NCBI GenBank assembly: GCA_937862845.1
Contig: CALMCK010000117.1
Span: 1-9,005 of the forward strand
Length of the DNA: 9,005 nt
Source of the DNA: an uncultured Burkholderiaceae bacterium
GTDB lineage: Bacteria; Pseudomonadota; Gammaproteobacteria; Burkholderiales; Burkholderiaceae
Direction: 5' to 3'
This document shows positions 6,232 to 9,005 of the stretch, piece after piece; positions within the stretch are counted from its first letter, which is position 1; every line of letters begins with the position of its first letter. The position numbers and the translations under genes are program-made. Below the pieces are notes generated by a model. The model was given only the letters and a program-made list of their open reading frames with translations. It searched no databases and was not told where the DNA came from.

Positions 6232-7299
6232 ATGAAAAAATCTCTAATCGCTTTGGCCGTATTGGGCTCTTTCGCAGGTGCAGCAAGCGCAGCAAACACA
6301 GTAACTTTGTGGGGCAAAGTTGACACAGCCTATGAAGCAGGTAGCACAAAAACAACAACTGGTGGCGTTATCGGTGGCGTTGCACTTCCAGCAACATCTA
6401 CTTCAAGTACAAACAAAGTCCGCATGTCTAATGCTGACGAATCACGCATCGGCATTAAAGTCAGCGAAGACTTGGGCAATGGTTTGAGCGCATTCGTCCG
6501 TTTGGAAGGCGCTATGACTTCTGACGTGGGCTCTAGTGTTGGTTTCGGTCGTGAAACAGTTATCGGCCTGAAAGGCAACTTCGGTTCAGTATACTTCGGT
6601 CGCTCTGTAAACCCAGTAGACAAGATCACCATCGGTGTAGGTAACCGTGCTGGCGATATGGGCGCAACGATTAAAGGCGGCGATCGCTGGAGTAACTCAG
6701 CTTTCTACGCTTATGAAAACAATGGCTTGAGCGCGTATGCTGCTGTGTCAACCAAAGGTGGCGCAATCGGTAACTTTCCGAATGAAACTGGTGCTGGTCA
6801 AAAAACAGCTTACGGCGTGTCACTGAAATACGCTGGTGAAATCAACAACAAAATGGGCTATTCAGTGGCCGCTGGCTATTCTCGCAATGCAGTAGCAGGC
6901 CTGAAAAGTGAATGGTTGGTCAATGGTACGTTCTCTTACAGCCCTGTGACTACTGGTTTGTCTTATTCACAGCATACAGACTATTCTGCACCAGGTAACA
7001 GCGACAAGGGTTACAAATACCGTGCTTTTGTAGCTGCTGACGTGACTTCAAATGACAATGTGTATTTACAGTACACTGGTGAAAAAGACACTCATAAAGT
7101 AGCAGGTGTAACTGCTATGACAGAAAAAACTTCAACTTGGGGTTTGGGTTACGCTCACAGCTTGAGCAAACGTACTGCTGTATTTGCTGACGTTGGTCGC
7201 AGCACTGTCAAAGACAAATTGTACCTTGGCGGCGGTGATTACACTACTGCAAAAACACGCACCACCAGCTACAATATTGGTATGCGTCACTCATTCTAA
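6232..7299 (+). CDS. General outer-membrane porin (Porin_4 family)
   Basis: This intact 355-residue porin should form a trimeric 16-stranded barrel allowing passive diffusion of small hydrophilic solutes. Residues 1-20 form a typical signal peptide ending AASA; the mature protein starts ANTVTLWGKVDTAYEAG. Family landmarks follow: SRIGIKVSEDLGNGLSAFVRLEG, ETVIGLKGNFGSVYFGRS at the approach to constriction loop 3, and a final strand TSYNIGMRHSF whose terminal Phe is the BAM recognition signal. ATG 6232 is preferred over in-frame ATGs at 6220 and 6226 because AGGA (6223-6226) lies five bases upstream and the signal peptide then begins MKKS. It is a paralogue of the broken porin just upstream, including promoter and leader, but many synonymous differences show that the duplication is not recent. 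It is probably the only functional porin of this pair. Which solutes it favours cannot be read from the sequence. Confidence 0.95.
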   Translation: MKKSLIALAVLGSFAGAASAANTVTLWGKVDTAYEAGSTKTTTGGVIGGVALPATSTSSTNKVRMSNADESRIGIKVSEDLGNGLSAFVRLEGAMTSDVGSSVGFGRETVIGLKGNFGSVYFGRSVNPVDKITIGVGNRAGDMGATIKGGDRWSNSAFYAYENNGLSAYAAVSTKGGAIGNFPNETGAGQKTAYGVSLKYAGEINNKMGYSVAAGYSRNAVAGLKSEWLVNGTFSYSPVTTGLSYSQHTDYSAPGNSDKGYKYRAFVAADVTSNDNVYLQYTGEKDTHKVAGVTAMTEKTSTWGLGYAHSLSKRTAVFADVGRSTVKDKLYLGGGDYTTAKTRTTSYNIGMRHSF

Positions 7300-7315
7300 T
7301 AGATGCTTTATTAGT

Positions 7316-7344
7316 AAAAAGCCCCACGAAAGTGGGGCTTTTTT
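7316..7344. terminator. Bidirectional terminator between the second porin and nif3
   Basis: AAAAAGCCCCAC (7316-7327) pairs with GTGGGGC plus a T-run (7332-7344) around a GAAA tetraloop. The minus strand also has a GC-rich stem followed by five T residues, so the hairpin can end both the porin transcript and the convergent nif3 transcript, whose stop is at 7405. Confidence 0.93.
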
Positions 7345-7404
7345 AATGCTTGCACAGAACGGTGCAGCCAGAAAATGGCAAGGGCGGTAAAGCTTGTGTT
7401 CAGC

Positions 7405-8148
7405 TCATACAGGATTGTCCTCATCAAAGAAGCGATACTCCAGTGAGAATGCATCGCGCAGGTGTTCGCCCAAAGCCTGCACGCCATATCGCTCGGTGGC
7501 GTGGTGGCCGCAGGCGAGGTAGCCGATGCCGAGTTCGCGCGCTTCGTGGTAGGTGCGCTCGGAGACTTCGCCAGATATGTAGGTGTTCAGCTCAAATGCT
7601 GCGGCGTTTGACAAATAGCCTTGCGCGCCGCCTGTGCACCAGCCGATTTTTCCGACGGGTGCGCTCGCGTCGCCGATGATGAGTGGCGCACGTCCTAAAA
7701 CCAGCTCGACGCGTTGCGCGAGCGCGGCTAAAGTGGTGCAGTCGGATGTGCCGTGCCAGACCAGTGGTTCGCTGGGCAGTTGTCCTTGTGCGGTGAGGCC
7801 GAGTTTGAGGCCGAGTTGGGCGTTGTTGCCCAATGTCGGGTGTGCGTCGAGCGGCAGATGGTAAGCGGCCAGACTGATGTCGTGGCGGATGAGCGCGGCG
7901 ATGCGCTCGTATTTGATACCCGTGATGGGTTCGCTTTCGCCTTTCCAAAAATAACCGTGGTGTACCAGCAACAAATGTGCGCCCCAATCGGCGGCGGCCT
8001 CAATCACTTGGCGGCTGGCTGTGACAGCGGTGGCGATTCGCGTTATACTGTCACTGCCCTGTATTTGCAAGCCATTTGGGGCGTAGTCTTTGTAAGCGCT
8101 GGGGTTGAGCAGCGCGTCGATTTCATTTAATAATAAAGTACGGTTCAT
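7405..8148 (-). CDS. Nif3-like dinuclear metal centre protein (DUF34/YbgI family)
   Basis: At 247 residues this matches the length of E. coli YbgI. The family forms toroidal hexamers with a two-metal site in each subunit; proposed roles include hydrolysis of damaged nucleotide or folate-type metabolites, but no function is settled. The start MNRTLLLNEIDALL (ATG 8148-8146) fits the family N-terminus. NGLQIQG (25-31) is characteristic. Metal-ligand candidates are His63 and His64 in LLVHHGYFW, His97 and Asp101 in YHLPLDAHPTLGNN, and the C-terminal His and Glu in GEVSERTYHEA and CGHHATERYGV. An in-frame upstream ATG at 8226 would add 26 residues unlike the family and overlap the protease gene further, so I reject it. 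The gene converges on the second porin and diverges from the protease with overlapping start codons; any promoter must lie inside the protease coding sequence. Confidence 0.94.
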   Translation of the reverse strand: MNRTLLLNEIDALLNPSAYKDYAPNGLQIQGSDSITRIATAVTASRQVIEAAADWGAHLLLVHHGYFWKGESEPITGIKYERIAALIRHDISLAAYHLPLDAHPTLGNNAQLGLKLGLTAQGQLPSEPLVWHGTSDCTTLAALAQRVELVLGRAPLIIGDASAPVGKIGWCTGGAQGYLSNAAAFELNTYISGEVSERTYHEARELGIGYLACGHHATERYGVQALGEHLRDAFSLEYRFFDEDNPV

Positions 8149-9005
8149 GTTAAAACGTTTCTGGTTAGGGTTGGCGCAGACAATCACGATGCTGGTGTTT
8201 GCCTTGTTTATCGTGAAAACACTCAAGCCGCAATGGCTGCCGGTGTCGTGGTCGTCGTTTTTAAGTTTTAATAAATCATCTGCGGCATACGAAGGTAAAT
8301 CACCGATTCAAACCATCGAGGCGCCGAGTAATGTGGCGGGCTTATCCTACCATGATGCGGTGAAAAATGCACTGCCGTCGGTGGTGCGCATTTACACGAT
8401 TAACACGGCTGTTGGCCCTGTCAACAACGATGGCTACAACCCTGAGGTGTCGGGCTCTTTGGGCTCTGGCGTGATTATTGATGCCCAAGGCTATATTGTG
8501 ACCAACAACCACGTTGTTGAAGGTGCGACTGAAATCACGGTTGTGTTCAATGACGGCACGCGCACGCAGGCCAAGCTGATTGGCGCTGACCCTGACACCG
8601 ATTTGGCGGTGTTGCACGTCACGTCCGCAGAGCCATTAAAGGCCATCACTGTGGGGTATGATGCAAAACTGCAAATCGGTGACGTGGTGCTCGCCATCGG
8701 CAATCCGCGCGACATCGGCCAAAGCGTGACCATGGGCATTGTCTCCGCGACCAATCGCTCACACATGGGCATCAGTACTTTTGAAAACTTCATTCAGACC
8801 GATGCCGCGATCAATCAAGGCAACTCAGGCGGTGCATTGGTCGATTCAAATGGTTATTTGGTCGGCATCAACACCGCCATCCTCACGGGCAGTAAAGAGC
8901 GCGACTCCAACGATGGCATTGGTTTCGCCATCCCTGTCTCGACCGTGACGAAAATCGCCAACAGCCTCATCACCACAGGTGAGGTGGCGCGTGGATTCAT
9001 CGGCG
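8147..9005 (+). CDS. HtrA/DegS-like trypsin-type serine protease (3' end outside window)
   Basis: The 286 visible codons encode a membrane-anchored periplasmic protease of the HtrA (Do) family, which degrades or senses misfolded envelope proteins. After MLKRFWLGLAQ comes one transmembrane helix (about residues 8-23), uncleaved in appearance, placing the protease domain in the periplasm as in DegS. The chymotrypsin-fold domain starts near residue 65. The triad is complete: His122 in TNNHVVEGA, Asp152 in DTDLAVL, Ser227 in GNSGGAL. TFENFIQTDA and GIGFAIPVS are typical of the family. One or more PDZ domains are expected beyond the edge. The frame is open from ATG 8147 to 9005. The ribosome binding site is weak, and a possible promoter (TTGAGC 8105-8110, TAATAA 8128-8133) lies inside nif3. 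Small departures include GNPRDIGQ where GNPFGxGQ is usual, and NQGNSGG for NPGNSGG. DegQ or DegS cannot be decided here. Confidence 0.94.
   Translation, partial: MLKRFWLGLAQTITMLVFALFIVKTLKPQWLPVSWSSFLSFNKSSAAYEGKSPIQTIEAPSNVAGLSYHDAVKNALPSVVRIYTINTAVGPVNNDGYNPEVSGSLGSGVIIDAQGYIVTNNHVVEGATEITVVFNDGTRTQAKLIGADPDTDLAVLHVTSAEPLKAITVGYDAKLQIGDVVLAIGNPRDIGQSVTMGIVSATNRSHMGISTFENFIQTDAAINQGNSGGALVDSNGYLVGINTAILTGSKERDSNDGIGFAIPVSTVTKIANSLITTGEVARGFIG

Noticed and set aside
7405..8130. Open frames on both strands overlapping the Nif3-like gene.
   Set aside because: They are frame shadows with Arg/Ala/Pro-rich composition and no recognisable domains.
8149..8226. An upstream in-frame ATG (8226) for the Nif3-like gene.
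   Set aside because: The 26 added residues do not resemble the family N-terminus and would overlap the protease coding region; ATG 8148 gives the usual 247 residues.

Overview
The window reads as ordinary chromosome from a Gram-negative betaproteobacterium, most likely of the order Burkholderiales with a moderate rather than high GC content. The pointers are the gyrA / ompA / ubiG / gph neighbourhood, general porins of the betaproteobacterial Porin_4 type (leader starting MKKSLIALAVLGSFAG, mature protein starting ANTVTLWG, terminal Phe), and a Nif3-like gene next to a membrane-anchored HtrA-type protease. These rest on family recognition from the translated sequence; no database search was run. 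I see no phage, insertion sequence, CRISPR array or tRNA/rRNA gene.

Layout. (1) 1-1501, minus strand: the first 500 codons of gyrA; the rest lies off the left edge. (2) 1502-2031: a 530-base gap with no convincing gene, ending in a strong sigma70 promoter for (3) an OmpA-family lipoprotein (2032-2724) with its own terminator. (4) ubiG (2829-3548) and a HAD phosphatase (3550-4236), one base apart: ubiquinone biosynthesis plus a Gph/MupP-type phosphatase. (5) 4237-4589: a short-repeat and palindrome cluster, then a porin promoter. (6) Two tandem porin genes, each with its own promoter, leader of about 110 bases and GC-rich terminator. The first (4590-5695) is broken by a one-base deletion near codon 33; the second (6232-7299) is intact. 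(7) A Nif3/DUF34 gene (7405-8148, minus) and an HtrA/DegS-like protease (8147 to the right edge, plus), which diverge from one CATG so that their start codons overlap.

How the genes relate. Much of the window concerns the envelope: OmpA ties the outer membrane to peptidoglycan, the porins control small-solute entry, the HtrA-like protease handles misfolded envelope proteins, and the HAD phosphatase may take part in cell-wall recycling if it is MupP rather than phosphoglycolate phosphatase. GyrA and UbiG are housekeeping.

Most notable points: GyrA carries Leu at position 83, the site and residue of the classic quinolone-resistance change S83L in E. coli. One porin of a tandem pair is silenced by a single-base deletion while its promoter and remaining reading frame stay intact. 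A tandem TTGACATCA array before that porin can be read as a terminator, a promoter or an operator. The nif3 and protease start codons overlap head to head. I found no evidence of a wholly new multi-gene system.
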